Below are positions 24,438 through 32,158 of a stretch of 35,728 bases of DNA, piece by piece (the first letter of the stretch is position 1; the number at the start of each line of letters is the position of its first letter). The DNA is from Chloroflexales bacterium ZM16-3 (lineage in GTDB: Bacteria > Chloroflexota > Chloroflexia > Chloroflexales > Chloroflexaceae): the NCBI GenBank assembly GCA_004138175.2, contig RYFE02000050.1, positions 1-35,728 of the forward strand, read 5' to 3'. Under the pieces are notes generated by a model that made no database searches, had not been told where the DNA came from, and was given only the letters and a program-made list of their open reading frames with translations. The translations under genes were made by a program, and so were the position numbers.

Positions 24438-25532
24438 ATGATGACCAACGTTACCCTCCCACAAGAGACTCCGGCTATTACGGCTCACCCATGCTCCCCA
24501 GGTTGCCGCTGTAGCCAAAATGAAGATGAGCTACTCGCTGGTGCCGAGCGGGCCTACGACATGGTCTTCAAAGGCACGATTGACTTCTTCGCACTCAAGG
24601 CGGCGTTTGACCTCGGCCTCTTCGAGGCAATGCGCGATGGCGCACACGACCTTGGCACCCTCGCGGAGGCCACCGGCACCGTAGGACCGCGCCTGGAGAA
24701 GTTCCTGATCACGCTGAAGGAGATCGGCCTCACCCGCCAGGCCGAGGGTGGATGGGTGCTTACGCCCTTCGCCGAGCAGTTCTTCACAGACGCCGAGCAC
24801 CACCGCAACCTGACGATGGTTCCCTTTGTGGACTATATCAGCAGCCTGGTGCAGAGCTTCTATGTGAATCTGGCCGATGTTGTCCGCGGCAAGATGGACT
24901 TCACCAGCCTGGTACCCTACCCGCCGCGCACCCGCGAGGATAACGTCTTCTACGAGACGATCCACCGCAGCAATGTGCATTTCCCGATCCGGCTGCTGCG
25001 TGAGCATGCCAACCTGGAAGGTGTCAGCAAGCTCCTCGACGTCGGCGGTGGCATCGGCGATATTGCATCCGCTATGTGCGAGCAGTTCCCCGAGATCAAC
25101 GTCACCCTGATCAACCTGCCAAGCGCCCTTGATCTTGTGTCAGAGAATGTCGCCGCACGTGGCCTGTCCGAGCGGATCACCGCGCAGGCAGTAGACATGT
25201 ACAAGGACGACTACCCCAAGGCCGACGCCGTCATCTTCGCGCGCATCCTCTACCCGATGAACGCGCAGTTCTGCACCATGCTGCTCAAGAAGGCGTACGA
25301 TGCGCTTGAGTCGGGCGGGCGCGTGCTCATCCTCGATATGATCATCAGCGACCCGGAGAAGCCGAACTACGACTACCTGACCCACTATATCTGCTCGGTC
25401 GGGATGGGCTTCACCGTGCTCGATTTCAAAGATCACGCGATCTACCCCGATGTACTGCGCAGCGTGGGCTTCAGCGATGTGACCTTCAACGAGGCATACG
25501 ACTACGTGCTCTACCAAGCAGTAAAGCCGTAG
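24438..25532 (+). CDS. bchU: Bacteriochlorophyllide C-20 methyltransferase BchU
   Basis: 364 aa from ATG 24438 (ATG 24441 is equally possible). BchU methylates C-20 of the bacteriochlorophyllide d ring with SAM, giving bacteriochlorophyll c. The N-terminal helical dimerisation region (YDMVFKGTIDFFALKAAFDLGLFEAM) and the SAM motif KLLDVGGGIGDIASAM are those of O-methyltransferase-fold enzymes; FARILYPMNAQ and GGRVLILDMII follow. Length agrees with the Chlorobaculum enzyme apart from about 25 extra N-terminal residues with CSPGCRCSQ, whose three Cys are unusual. The assignment is supported by bchK and the csmM/N genes directly downstream. The last codon and the next start are joined by a duplicated heptamer. 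Confidence 0.9.
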   Translation: MMTNVTLPQETPAITAHPCSPGCRCSQNEDELLAGAERAYDMVFKGTIDFFALKAAFDLGLFEAMRDGAHDLGTLAEATGTVGPRLEKFLITLKEIGLTRQAEGGWVLTPFAEQFFTDAEHHRNLTMVPFVDYISSLVQSFYVNLADVVRGKMDFTSLVPYPPRTREDNVFYETIHRSNVHFPIRLLREHANLEGVSKLLDVGGGIGDIASAMCEQFPEINVTLINLPSALDLVSENVAARGLSERITAQAVDMYKDDYPKADAVIFARILYPMNAQFCTMLLKKAYDALESGGRVLILDMIISDPEKPNYDYLTHYICSVGMGFTVLDFKDHAIYPDVLRSVGFSDVTFNEAYDYVLYQAVKP

Positions 25533-25544
25533 GCGATAGGCGAT

Positions 25545-26468
25545 ATGATCACGACTTCAGAGCAACAAGTGCCCCTCGCCAAACGCATCAAGGCACATAT
25601 TGAGCTGGCAGATCCGATCACCTGGATCTCGCCCGCGATGATGTGTATCTGTGGTGCGATAGCCTCCTCAGCGCAGGCCGGGGGTTTTGAGTGGTCGAGC
25701 AGTCGGCATTGGGGGCTGGCGATGCTCGGAGCCCTGATGATCGGCCCGCTGGGCACCGGATTTAGCCAGAGCATTAACGACTACTATGATCGCGATATCG
25801 ACGCGATCAACGACCCTTCGCGGCCAATCCCAGCTGGGCTAGTAACTCTGGCTGGGGCGCGGCTTAACTGGATCATCCTCGGCGCGAGCTCCTTCCTGGT
25901 ATCGCTGGTGTTTGGCAACCCAGTGATCACGGTCCTGGCCGTACTTGGGATCATCATCTCGGTGATCTACAGCGTGCCGCCGATCAAGCTGAAGAAGAAC
26001 TACTGGCTTGGCCCACCTGCGGTAGGGATTGGCTATGTGAGCATCAGCTGGATCGCAGGTCATCTAATCTTCGCGCAGGTCACGTGGCAAAGTGCTATAG
26101 TAGCCTGCATTAACGGCGGCCTTACCGCCGGGTTGCTCTTGCTCAACGACATAAAGAGCGTTGAGGGCGACCGCCAGCACGGCCTACAGTCCCTTGCGGT
26201 GGCGATTGGCGTGAAGAAGACCCTGATTGTCGCCTATGGGGTAATCAATGGCTTTGAGGCACTGCTGATGGTGCTGGCACTCATCTGGGGCAGCTACTGG
26301 GTGGCAGCGTTCATCCTCTTCGCCCTGGTTGCACCAATCTACAGCCAGGTCAAGCTCTACCAGGAACCTAACCATAAAAACTTCATGCGCTACCTGATAG
26401 CTAGCAACCCATTCGTAGCGCTTATCCAGTTGGTCTCGGCGTTTCTTGTCGGTGGATATTTCGGATGA
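25545..26468 (+). CDS. bchK: Bacteriochlorophyll c synthase BchK (UbiA family)
   Basis: 307 aa, about eight or nine membrane helices. UbiA prenyltransferases bind a prenyl diphosphate through two Asp-rich motifs, seen here as NDYYDRDIDAINDPSRP and NDIKSVEGDRQHGLQSL. SVPPIKLKKNYWLGP and the rest of the pattern are those of chlorophyll synthases (ChlG/BchG/BchK). BchK attaches the alcohol tail to bacteriochlorophyllide c, the final pigment step. BchG (for bacteriochlorophyll a) is similar; I favour BchK because bchU precedes it directly and csmM/csmN follow, the order I recall in Chloroflexus. The start is preceded by AGGCGAT twice (25531-25544), whose second AGG may serve as the ribosome-binding site. 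Confidence 0.9.
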   Translation: MITTSEQQVPLAKRIKAHIELADPITWISPAMMCICGAIASSAQAGGFEWSSSRHWGLAMLGALMIGPLGTGFSQSINDYYDRDIDAINDPSRPIPAGLVTLAGARLNWIILGASSFLVSLVFGNPVITVLAVLGIIISVIYSVPPIKLKKNYWLGPPAVGIGYVSISWIAGHLIFAQVTWQSAIVACINGGLTAGLLLLNDIKSVEGDRQHGLQSLAVAIGVKKTLIVAYGVINGFEALLMVLALIWGSYWVAAFILFALVAPIYSQVKLYQEPNHKNFMRYLIASNPFVALIQLVSAFLVGGYFG

Positions 26469-26544
26469 TTGTGCATCGTAGAGGTTGACCATCTGCGATA
26501 CACTGTCGAGGCGTTTAATCGGTGATAGACAAGGGAGGTCTGCA

Positions 26545-26862
26545 ATGTCCGAAACTCAGGGCGAGGTGCGGGTGCGCAGCGTCCGCACGCAGCGGAGCGA
26601 CAACCTCATGGAGACGGCGATGGAGTTTGGCGGCGGGATTGTGCGTGCGGGCCTCTCGGTCGCCACACTGCCCCTAGCGATCCTCCCCAGCGCATCGCGT
26701 GAGCATCTGCGCAACGCAACAAAGGATGTGATGTACGCCCTTGCCGGCCTGCCAGGTGATCTTGCCAAGGTTGCCGACACAGTGATCGAGGAGTGGGAGG
26801 CCAAGGGCGACAGCAGCGCTGCGGCGAAGACCGCTCCGAAGGACGAGTTGACGGCCAGCTAG
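26545..26862 (+). CDS. csmM: Chlorosome envelope protein CsmM-like
   Basis: 105 aa, about 11 kDa, the size of the CsmM protein of Chloroflexus chlorosomes. ATG 26545 has an AGGGAGG site; the frame is open upstream without one. The core is a hydrophobic/amphipathic block (MEFGGGIVRAGLSVATLPLAILP) followed by SREHLRNATKDVMYALAGLPGDLA and a charged tail. It is related to the next gene (TLPLAILPSASREHLRNA against STPLILLPSNTRTRVRHA). The protein should lie in the lipid monolayer of the chlorosome. I assign it from size, paralogy and gene order after bchU-bchK; the symbol is likely but not proven from sequence alone. Confidence 0.82.
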   Translation: MSETQGEVRVRSVRTQRSDNLMETAMEFGGGIVRAGLSVATLPLAILPSASREHLRNATKDVMYALAGLPGDLAKVADTVIEEWEAKGDSSAAAKTAPKDELTAS

Positions 26863-26909
26863 TGAGGTCGGCGCGGCGTGCCGCGCCCCAGTGAAAGCGA
26901 GTATTCGTA

Positions 26910-27335
26910 ATGAGCAATACCGAGCGTGATGGTCTGTTCGGGGTCGGTGCCGCCCTGATAGGCGGCGCAGTCCGCCTGAGCCTGACGGCCGTTTCCACTC
27001 CGCTGATTCTGCTGCCCAGCAATACACGCACCCGCGTACGGCATGCGATGGCAGAGACCGCCCGCGCTATCGTCGCCATTCCCAAGGAGATCTCCACTGT
27101 CTCCGAGCGCGTCGTGGACGATATCTTCAGCGACACGGAGACCACGATCAACCTGCCCAGCGCTGAGCAGATCGGCGATCGCGCCCGCGCGTTCACCGAC
27201 CGCCTCGCCCGCGCTGCCGATGAGTTCGGCACCAGCATCGGTCGCGTCGCCAATCGCGCCGCCGATGAGGTAGGGCGCACGGCAACCCGGGTCGATGAGT
27301 GGATTGAGAAGCCGACGACCCCGCCCAGCAACTAG
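26910..27335 (+). CDS. csmN: Chlorosome envelope protein CsmN-like
   Basis: 141 aa, about 15 kDa; CsmN runs near 18 kDa. The N-terminal half (LFGVGAALIGGAVRLSLTAVSTPLILLPSNTR) repeats the CsmM core; the C-terminal half is a longer amphipathic helix (IGDRARAFTDRLARAADEFG, then GRVANRAADEVGRTATRVDEW) reminiscent of apolipoprotein or phasin-like lipid-binding helices. It starts 47 bp after csmM and is followed by an inverted octamer repeat that may end the bchU-csmN transcript. Function: structural protein of the chlorosome envelope, lying on the monolayer facing the cytoplasm. Confidence 0.82.
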   Translation: MSNTERDGLFGVGAALIGGAVRLSLTAVSTPLILLPSNTRTRVRHAMAETARAIVAIPKEISTVSERVVDDIFSDTETTINLPSAEQIGDRARAFTDRLARAADEFGTSIGRVANRAADEVGRTATRVDEWIEKPTTPPSN

Positions 27336-27352
27336 TCCTCTGGTGACACAAT

Positions 27353-27420
27353 GGCAGGGTGGCAGGGTGACAGGGTGACGGAATCCATCACCTTGTCACC
27401 CTGTCGCTTTGTCGCCATCG
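27353..27420. repeat. Inverted octamer repeat after csmN
   Basis: The left arm 27353-27380 has three and a half 8-bp units (GGCAGGGT, GACAGGGT). The right arm 27389-27420 has CACCTTGT, CACCCTGT, CGCTTTGT, CGCCATCG, the degenerate reverse complement. It is similar to the 7-bp arrays but with period 8. Confidence 0.75.
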
Positions 27421-27486
27421 TGCCATAGCGCACAAGAAAACCATGGTATCCTAGACAAGAGTTTTTGCTTTACTGAGCCACTCACC

Positions 27487-28662
27487 ATGAATATTGTCAT
27501 CCTCGGCGCCGGCTACGCTGGCCTACGTACAGCCCTCGATCTCGACCGGCGAATCCGTGAGCGAGGCTTGGATAGTCTGGTCACGCTGATCGACCAGAAC
27601 CCCTACCACCAACTCATTCAAGAGATACACCTCACCGCCACAGCTGGGATCGACAGCCTTGATGCGATCTATGACATTCGGCACCTGCTCAATAGGCATG
27701 GAGTTCGCTTCATCCAGGGCCGCGTGCGAGAGATCACCCCGCTCAATCACGAGGTACACCTCGAAGATGGACAGAGCCTAACCTACGACCGGCTCGTGCT
27801 CGCCCTCGGCAGCGAGACGGCTTACTACGACATCCCCGGTGCCCGCGAGCATAGCTATGCCCTGCGCACCTACGACGATGCCATTGCCCTCCGCGACCAT
27901 ATCATCGCACAGTTTACGGCTGCAGCAGCAGAAAATGACCCCAAGCGGCAGCGGCAACTCCTTACCACAGCGATCGTTGGCGGCGGATTCACTGGCTGTC
28001 AGATCGCCGGGGAGCTACCTGCATGGGCCGATAAACTCTGCAAGGAGACAGGCGCGCCCCGCAGCGAGGTACGCATCGCACTGCTCGACCACAACAAGCT
28101 GCTGCTCAAGCAGTTTGGCAACTGGGCATCTCGCGAGGCGGAGCGCGCCCTCGATCAACGCGGCGTAAGTATCTACCTTGAGACGGCGGTCAATGCTGTG
28201 GAGCCTGGCCTGATCCGCGTCAGCGGGGGGCGCGTCCTGCGCGCTGGCACCATCATTTGGGCGGCAGGGATCCGTGCGCCGGGCATCATCGCCGCAGCAG
28301 GGATCACGGTCGATAGAGCGGGACGCGCGATTGTGGATCGCTACCTGCGTGTCGAGGGCCAGTCCGCAATCTTTGCCCTCGGCGATTGTGCCTCTATCCC
28401 CAGCGGCGCGGATGGTGCCACAGTCCTCGCAACGGCCAGCTATGCGATGCGGCAGGGCGAGTATCTGGGAGGAGCTCTCTTCTCCGAGATTCTAGGCGAG
28501 CCCCTCCGCGCCTATGAACCCATCAGGCTCGGACAGCTGGTCTCAATTGGCCCCGACTATGGGGTCGGCAACCCGCTCGGCATGCCACTGCTCGGGTACC
28601 CGGTCATCTTGATGAAAAAGGGCGTCGAGCAGTACTATCGCGCATCGATTGAGGGAGCGTAG
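27487..28662 (+). CDS. NDH-2-like FAD-dependent NAD(P)H:quinone oxidoreductase
   Basis: 391 aa. The N-terminal FAD-binding GAGYAGLRTALDL, the second dinucleotide motif VGGGFTGCQIAGEL and the FAD-closing FALGDCASIP are the standard type II NADH dehydrogenase pattern. YHQLIQEIHL near residue 40 is also typical. Such enzymes pass electrons from NAD(P)H to quinone as single-subunit peripheral membrane proteins. Chlorosomes contain quinones that quench excitation under oxic conditions, so a chlorosome-associated quinone reductase is an attractive inference from the position after csmN. ATG 27487 has no clear ribosome-binding site; the frame extends upstream into the octamer repeat and is unlikely to be used. 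A carotenoid or general respiratory role is possible. Confidence 0.88.
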   Translation: MNIVILGAGYAGLRTALDLDRRIRERGLDSLVTLIDQNPYHQLIQEIHLTATAGIDSLDAIYDIRHLLNRHGVRFIQGRVREITPLNHEVHLEDGQSLTYDRLVLALGSETAYYDIPGAREHSYALRTYDDAIALRDHIIAQFTAAAAENDPKRQRQLLTTAIVGGGFTGCQIAGELPAWADKLCKETGAPRSEVRIALLDHNKLLLKQFGNWASREAERALDQRGVSIYLETAVNAVEPGLIRVSGGRVLRAGTIIWAAGIRAPGIIAAAGITVDRAGRAIVDRYLRVEGQSAIFALGDCASIPSGADGATVLATASYAMRQGEYLGGALFSEILGEPLRAYEPIRLGQLVSIGPDYGVGNPLGMPLLGYPVILMKKGVEQYYRASIEGA

Positions 28663-28754
28663 AGCAGCCTCAGCAGGTACACCATCGCCACTATCAATTC
28701 ACAAAGCCGAGGCATCGCACAAGCTGAAATCGCAAGCTAACAACATCATTCCTT

Positions 28755-29618
28755 ATGACCACCCACACTATTCATGAGCACTGGCTCGAAGGGCTTCACG
28801 GCCCAATGCGCTACTGGCACTCGGCACCGCAACGCGGCATTCCAGTCGTACTCATCCACGGCTACGGCGCGATGATTGAGCACTGGCGGGCAGTGATGCG
28901 GCCCATCGCCCGCCAGCACTGTGTCGTGGCCCCTGACCTCTACTACTTCGGGCAATCAGCTATCCCCCACGTGCCGCCCAGCCGACGCCTCTGGTCTGAC
29001 CAGATCGCTGAGCTGATCGCCGATGTCAGCCACGGGCCAGCCATCGTCATCGGCCACTCAATGGGCGGGATGGTTGCAGCCCAGGTGGCCCACGACTACC
29101 CGCAGCTCGTACGTGGTCTGGTGCTTGTTGATAGCACTGGCCTGAATAACCCTCAGAAACAGGCACCTGGCCTAGACAGCCTGTTCTTCAACTTTGTTAG
29201 CTCGCCGGGCGTCGGTGAGATTCTGGCCGGGCTCCTCGGGAATCCATTGGGTGCGCGCCAGGGGCTCTTCTCTGCATACTACCATAAGGATCGCATCACC
29301 CCCGAGCTCATCGAGCAATTCAGTGCGCCCCTGCGCCGCCGGGGAGGCCGCGAGGCTTACCTGGAGGTTAGCCGCACCTTCCCTGAGCTCTTCCTCGATT
29401 TTCAGAAGGGCGATGTGACAATACCGACCCTCCTGATCTGGGGCGAACACGATGGCTCCGTACCACCGGCCCTCGCCGCCACATTCAAGCGCACCCTGCT
29501 TCCCCAGGCAGAGATCGCGATCATCCCAAAGAGCGGTCACTGCCCTTTCGATGAGACTCCCCAGGAGTTCTGCGACATCCTGCTGCCTTGGCTCGATAAG
29601 CTAAGCACTGAAGCGTGA
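28755..29618 (+). CDS. Alpha/beta hydrolase
   Basis: 287 aa. The sequence VVLIHGYGAMIEHWR (oxyanion region), VIGHSMGGMVAAQV (Ser102 nucleophile), GEHDGSVPP (acid) and KSGHCPFDE (His) forms a complete triad of the haloalkane dehalogenase/epoxide hydrolase-like branch, which includes plant pheophytinase and other pigment esterases. The substrate cannot be told. It starts 92 bp after the flavoprotein and ends 16 bp before the next gene, so it forms part of the same run. No signal peptide. The start lacks a good ribosome-binding site. Confidence 0.87.
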   Translation: MTTHTIHEHWLEGLHGPMRYWHSAPQRGIPVVLIHGYGAMIEHWRAVMRPIARQHCVVAPDLYYFGQSAIPHVPPSRRLWSDQIAELIADVSHGPAIVIGHSMGGMVAAQVAHDYPQLVRGLVLVDSTGLNNPQKQAPGLDSLFFNFVSSPGVGEILAGLLGNPLGARQGLFSAYYHKDRITPELIEQFSAPLRRRGGREAYLEVSRTFPELFLDFQKGDVTIPTLLIWGEHDGSVPPALAATFKRTLLPQAEIAIIPKSGHCPFDETPQEFCDILLPWLDKLSTEA

Positions 29619-29634
29619 GCATGTGGAGGTTCAT

Positions 29635-30600
29635 ATGCCGATGAAGCGTGAGTGGCAACAGATTCTTGAGCAGAAACTGCCGCTAAAAGATCGATACACT
29701 GATCGGAACCGTGCGATTACGGCGTACTATGCCCAATGCTACCTACAGCAGCCGGATGTGTTCAAATGGGCGGGCATGGCCGCGTTTGCCTCCAATCAGG
29801 TAGGGATCGCCCTACAAGTAGCGGAGATGCTGATGGCCCCGCGCGTCCTGGCTGCTGTGCCGGATGGCGGGGGCGATGACGGAGTGCTTGCGCACGGCAT
29901 GCGGCTGTACCAGATGGGGTTGAGCCTCGCCTTCATCGTACCGATCGCACTCCACGATGCGACAACCCGACCGCTGCTGCTCAACGACCTCGATCTGTTA
30001 AAGCAGGGCAATGATCAGATCTTCGATGATATTGCCTGGGCGCACCTTGCCTATATGCAGGCCGGCATTGACGAGATCGAGGCGAATGTATCCGAGAGCG
30101 AGCAGCCCTATCTCATCCAGGGCTTCCGCATGATCGACGCGGGCGTGAAGAAGCTCGCTGATCCAGCCCAGCGCGAAGCCGGTAAAGAGCAGATCCGCCA
30201 AGGGAATCTCACCCTGCTCAAACATGAGCAGAAGCTCACCCTGCCCGGCTTTATGGATCGGCTGACGTACATTGGTAAGCTGATCGTCTCGCTCGGCGGC
30301 GCAATGGACTTCCAGGATGCCAAGCGCAATGCGGCTGGAGGGTCGTGGTTCGCTAACTATTTTGGCATCCTGCCGATTCTTTCCGGGCAGGTCTCGCTTG
30401 CACGGTTCGAGGATCGCTGGAAGTGGCTAGAGGGTGAGGCGCTGCCGCTCTGGGATCAGATCGACACGGCCTATGCTCCCGCAACATCATTCCACCGGCG
30501 GCTCGTATCGATGGCCGAGCGCGAGCCGTCGCTGCTCCAGCAGATCACCGACCTGATGAAGAGCGGCTACCAGACAGTGGGGCTACAGCTGACTCTGTAA
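29635..30600 (+). CDS. Unrecognised helical protein
   Basis: 321 aa from ATG 29635, with GGAGGT upstream. The sequence is all-helical in appearance, with an NRAITAYYAQCYLQQPDVFKWAGMAAFASNQVG stretch and later GNDQIFDDIAWAHLAYMQAGI. The spacing of aromatic and small residues suggests a globular helical bundle; there is no membrane helix and no catalytic motif. A faint resemblance to DUF2515-type proteins of Bacillus (the NR..AY..Y motif) is noted but not strong. Position near the end of the chlorosome island is the only functional clue. Confidence 0.75.
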   Translation: MPMKREWQQILEQKLPLKDRYTDRNRAITAYYAQCYLQQPDVFKWAGMAAFASNQVGIALQVAEMLMAPRVLAAVPDGGGDDGVLAHGMRLYQMGLSLAFIVPIALHDATTRPLLLNDLDLLKQGNDQIFDDIAWAHLAYMQAGIDEIEANVSESEQPYLIQGFRMIDAGVKKLADPAQREAGKEQIRQGNLTLLKHEQKLTLPGFMDRLTYIGKLIVSLGGAMDFQDAKRNAAGGSWFANYFGILPILSGQVSLARFEDRWKWLEGEALPLWDQIDTAYAPATSFHRRLVSMAEREPSLLQQITDLMKSGYQTVGLQLTL

Positions 30601-30644
30601 CCAGAGATCTCGCTGAAAGCATGTATACAAGCGGACACCTTCCC

Positions 30645-30674
30645 TTGGCGCAAAGGCGCTGCCTGTGATACGAT
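30645..30674 (+). promoter_or_regulatory. Promoter of the small membrane-protein gene
   Basis: TTGGCG (30645-30650) and TACGAT (30669-30674) are 18 bp apart, the latter preceded by TG at the extended -10 position. It is 30 nt before the ATG, suggesting that this gene has its own transcript. Confidence 0.5.
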
Positions 30675-30703
30675 AGGGCATCCCTTAGCAGAAGGAGTGT
30701 TGT

Positions 30704-30985
30704 ATGGCTCAGCGACCGCGATTCAGCCCGCGCGATGAGGTCTACCTCGCGAGCACCAGCTTCGAGGTCTATATGGTCACCGGGCTGGTCTTTCTCTTTA
30801 TCTTTACTGCCACCTTCATCACCAGTATCAAGATCCACTTCGAGTGGCTGATCTGGCCGGGCAGCTTTGTGGCCGTCGTTGCTGCCTACGCGACGCTCAA
30901 GATCCTCGAACGCCGCGAGCAGGCGCGTAAACTGGCCGAGATCAGGGCCAACCTCCTCACCGCAGAGGACGCCATCGTTCAGTAA
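30704..30985 (+). CDS. Small two-TM membrane protein
   Basis: 93 aa. The ribosome-binding site AAGGAG stands seven bases before ATG. Two hydrophobic helices (about residues 24-43, VYMVTGLVFLFIFTATFITS, and 50-68, WLIWPGSFVAVVAAYATLK) are followed by a charged amphipathic helix (ILERREQARKLAEIRANLL). It belongs to no family I can name. It is downstream of the chlorosome run but has its own promoter, so a link is not proven. Confidence 0.8.
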   Translation: MAQRPRFSPRDEVYLASTSFEVYMVTGLVFLFIFTATFITSIKIHFEWLIWPGSFVAVVAAYATLKILERREQARKLAEIRANLLTAEDAIVQ

Positions 30986-31028
30986 CCTTCCTGTTGGCGT
31001 CCTGTCATCCATATGTGGGCCTCTGCTG

Positions 31029-31062
31029 GCGGCGACATGCTACTCTGAAAGCATGTCGCCGC
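31029..31062. promoter_or_regulatory. Perfect 13-bp inverted repeat before the M23-like gene
   Basis: GCGGCGACATGCT (31029-31041) and its exact complement (31050-31062) surround an 8-nt loop. The core GCGACATG is also present in the hairpin at 6998-7034. It lies 44 bp after the small membrane protein's stop and 20 bp before the next ATG. Confidence 0.55.
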
Positions 31063-31082
31063 TCTGCATCTAGGGAGGCCCA

Positions 31083-32066
31083 ATGACACCCCTCCGCGCC
31101 CTGCGCACCAGCCGCTCGCTAACCTTCATCGATCTCTCAGATCTCACCGGCATATCGGCCCGCAGCATCGCCGAGGCCGAGTATGGCCTGCGACCGCTCT
31201 CCTGGCATGAGCAGGATCTGCTGGCATTTGTGCTCGGAGTTCGCGCCACAGATATTGCTCCGCCGCCGCCGCTGGCGCGCGCGCAAAGTCTCGCACGACC
31301 CGACACAGCAATGGCGGGCGTGTCAGCCCTAATCACCATCGCCCTTGCCACAACGCTCGCCACAGCAGCGATCCAGGGCGAGCTGCCACAGATCAGCGTG
31401 ACACTACCTAACCTGCGCGCGCCAATCTCTACGCCCCTGCTGGCAACGGGTAGGGCCGGTGCTGTGGGAGATCTAGCCCTCAGCTCCGCAAAAGATGTGG
31501 CCGTCGCGGCATACAGAGCCAACCTAGAGGCACTGGCCAAGCACGCGGCGATCCCAACCGAGCCGATTACTCCGTCGCTCCTGCGCACTCCCATGCTCGC
31601 AGAGCAGGCACCAATATTCCAGATCACCACCGCAGGTCCCGAGGGGTGCCCCGTACAGCCGACGCAGGGACGCGTGGTGATCACCCAGGGCTACGGGGTC
31701 GGAAGCCACGCCCCGGCGAACATCTGGGGGGCCATCGACCTTGCCGTGGACGGCGACGGCGACGGGTACGCCGATCTGGGTGCCAGCTGGTACGCGCCGG
31801 TGGTCGCAACTCACGACGGCACGGTGCAGGTCGACCTTAACAGCTACCCGGCGGGCAACCACGTCTGGGTGAACAATAGGGACAGCTCCTGGAGAACAGG
31901 CTACTCCCACCTGTCCATCGTCACCGTGATCAGCGGGCAGTACGTGCGAGCGGGCGAGGTGATCGGGATGATCGGCAGCACAGGCGATTCCAGTGGCCCG
32001 CACCTCGACTATCAGGTCTGGGATGGCGAAACAAATGTTGACCCGACGGGGCTTGTTGGCTGCTAA
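31083..32066 (+). CDS. Membrane-anchored HTH/M23-like protein with altered metal ligands
   Basis: 327 aa. Residues 1-57 form a helix-turn-helix of XRE type (FIDLSDLTGISARSIAEAEYGLRP); a membrane helix follows at about 76-97. The C-terminal domain is lysostaphin/M23-like: VITQGYGV, GAIDLAV, YAPVVATHDGTVQV, YSHLSIVTVISGQYVRAGEVIG and GPHLDYQVWD. The usual first zinc ligand His is Trp in NIWGAID and the second His of HLH is Asp in PHLD, so peptidase activity is doubtful. A DGDGDGYADL loop typical of calcium binding is inserted after GAID. It has GGGAGG before ATG. It could be an inactive cell-wall-binding sensor that links to the HTH domain. Confidence 0.85.
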   Translation: MTPLRALRTSRSLTFIDLSDLTGISARSIAEAEYGLRPLSWHEQDLLAFVLGVRATDIAPPPPLARAQSLARPDTAMAGVSALITIALATTLATAAIQGELPQISVTLPNLRAPISTPLLATGRAGAVGDLALSSAKDVAVAAYRANLEALAKHAAIPTEPITPSLLRTPMLAEQAPIFQITTAGPEGCPVQPTQGRVVITQGYGVGSHAPANIWGAIDLAVDGDGDGYADLGASWYAPVVATHDGTVQVDLNSYPAGNHVWVNNRDSSWRTGYSHLSIVTVISGQYVRAGEVIGMIGSTGDSSGPHLDYQVWDGETNVDPTGLVGC

Positions 32067-32158
32067 GGCAAGGTCTCAGGCGGTGCGCGGGGTAGCCACA
32101 TATCCAGCGGCACTAATTCCTGTCGCCAGATATACGCACCGCCCGCCTAGATAGCAAG

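Noticed and set aside
32079-32143. GGCGGTGCG/CGCACCGCC inverted repeat as a bidirectional terminator between convergent genes
   Set aside because: The 9-bp arms are 47 nt apart and no T-run follows on either strand; too weak to annotate.
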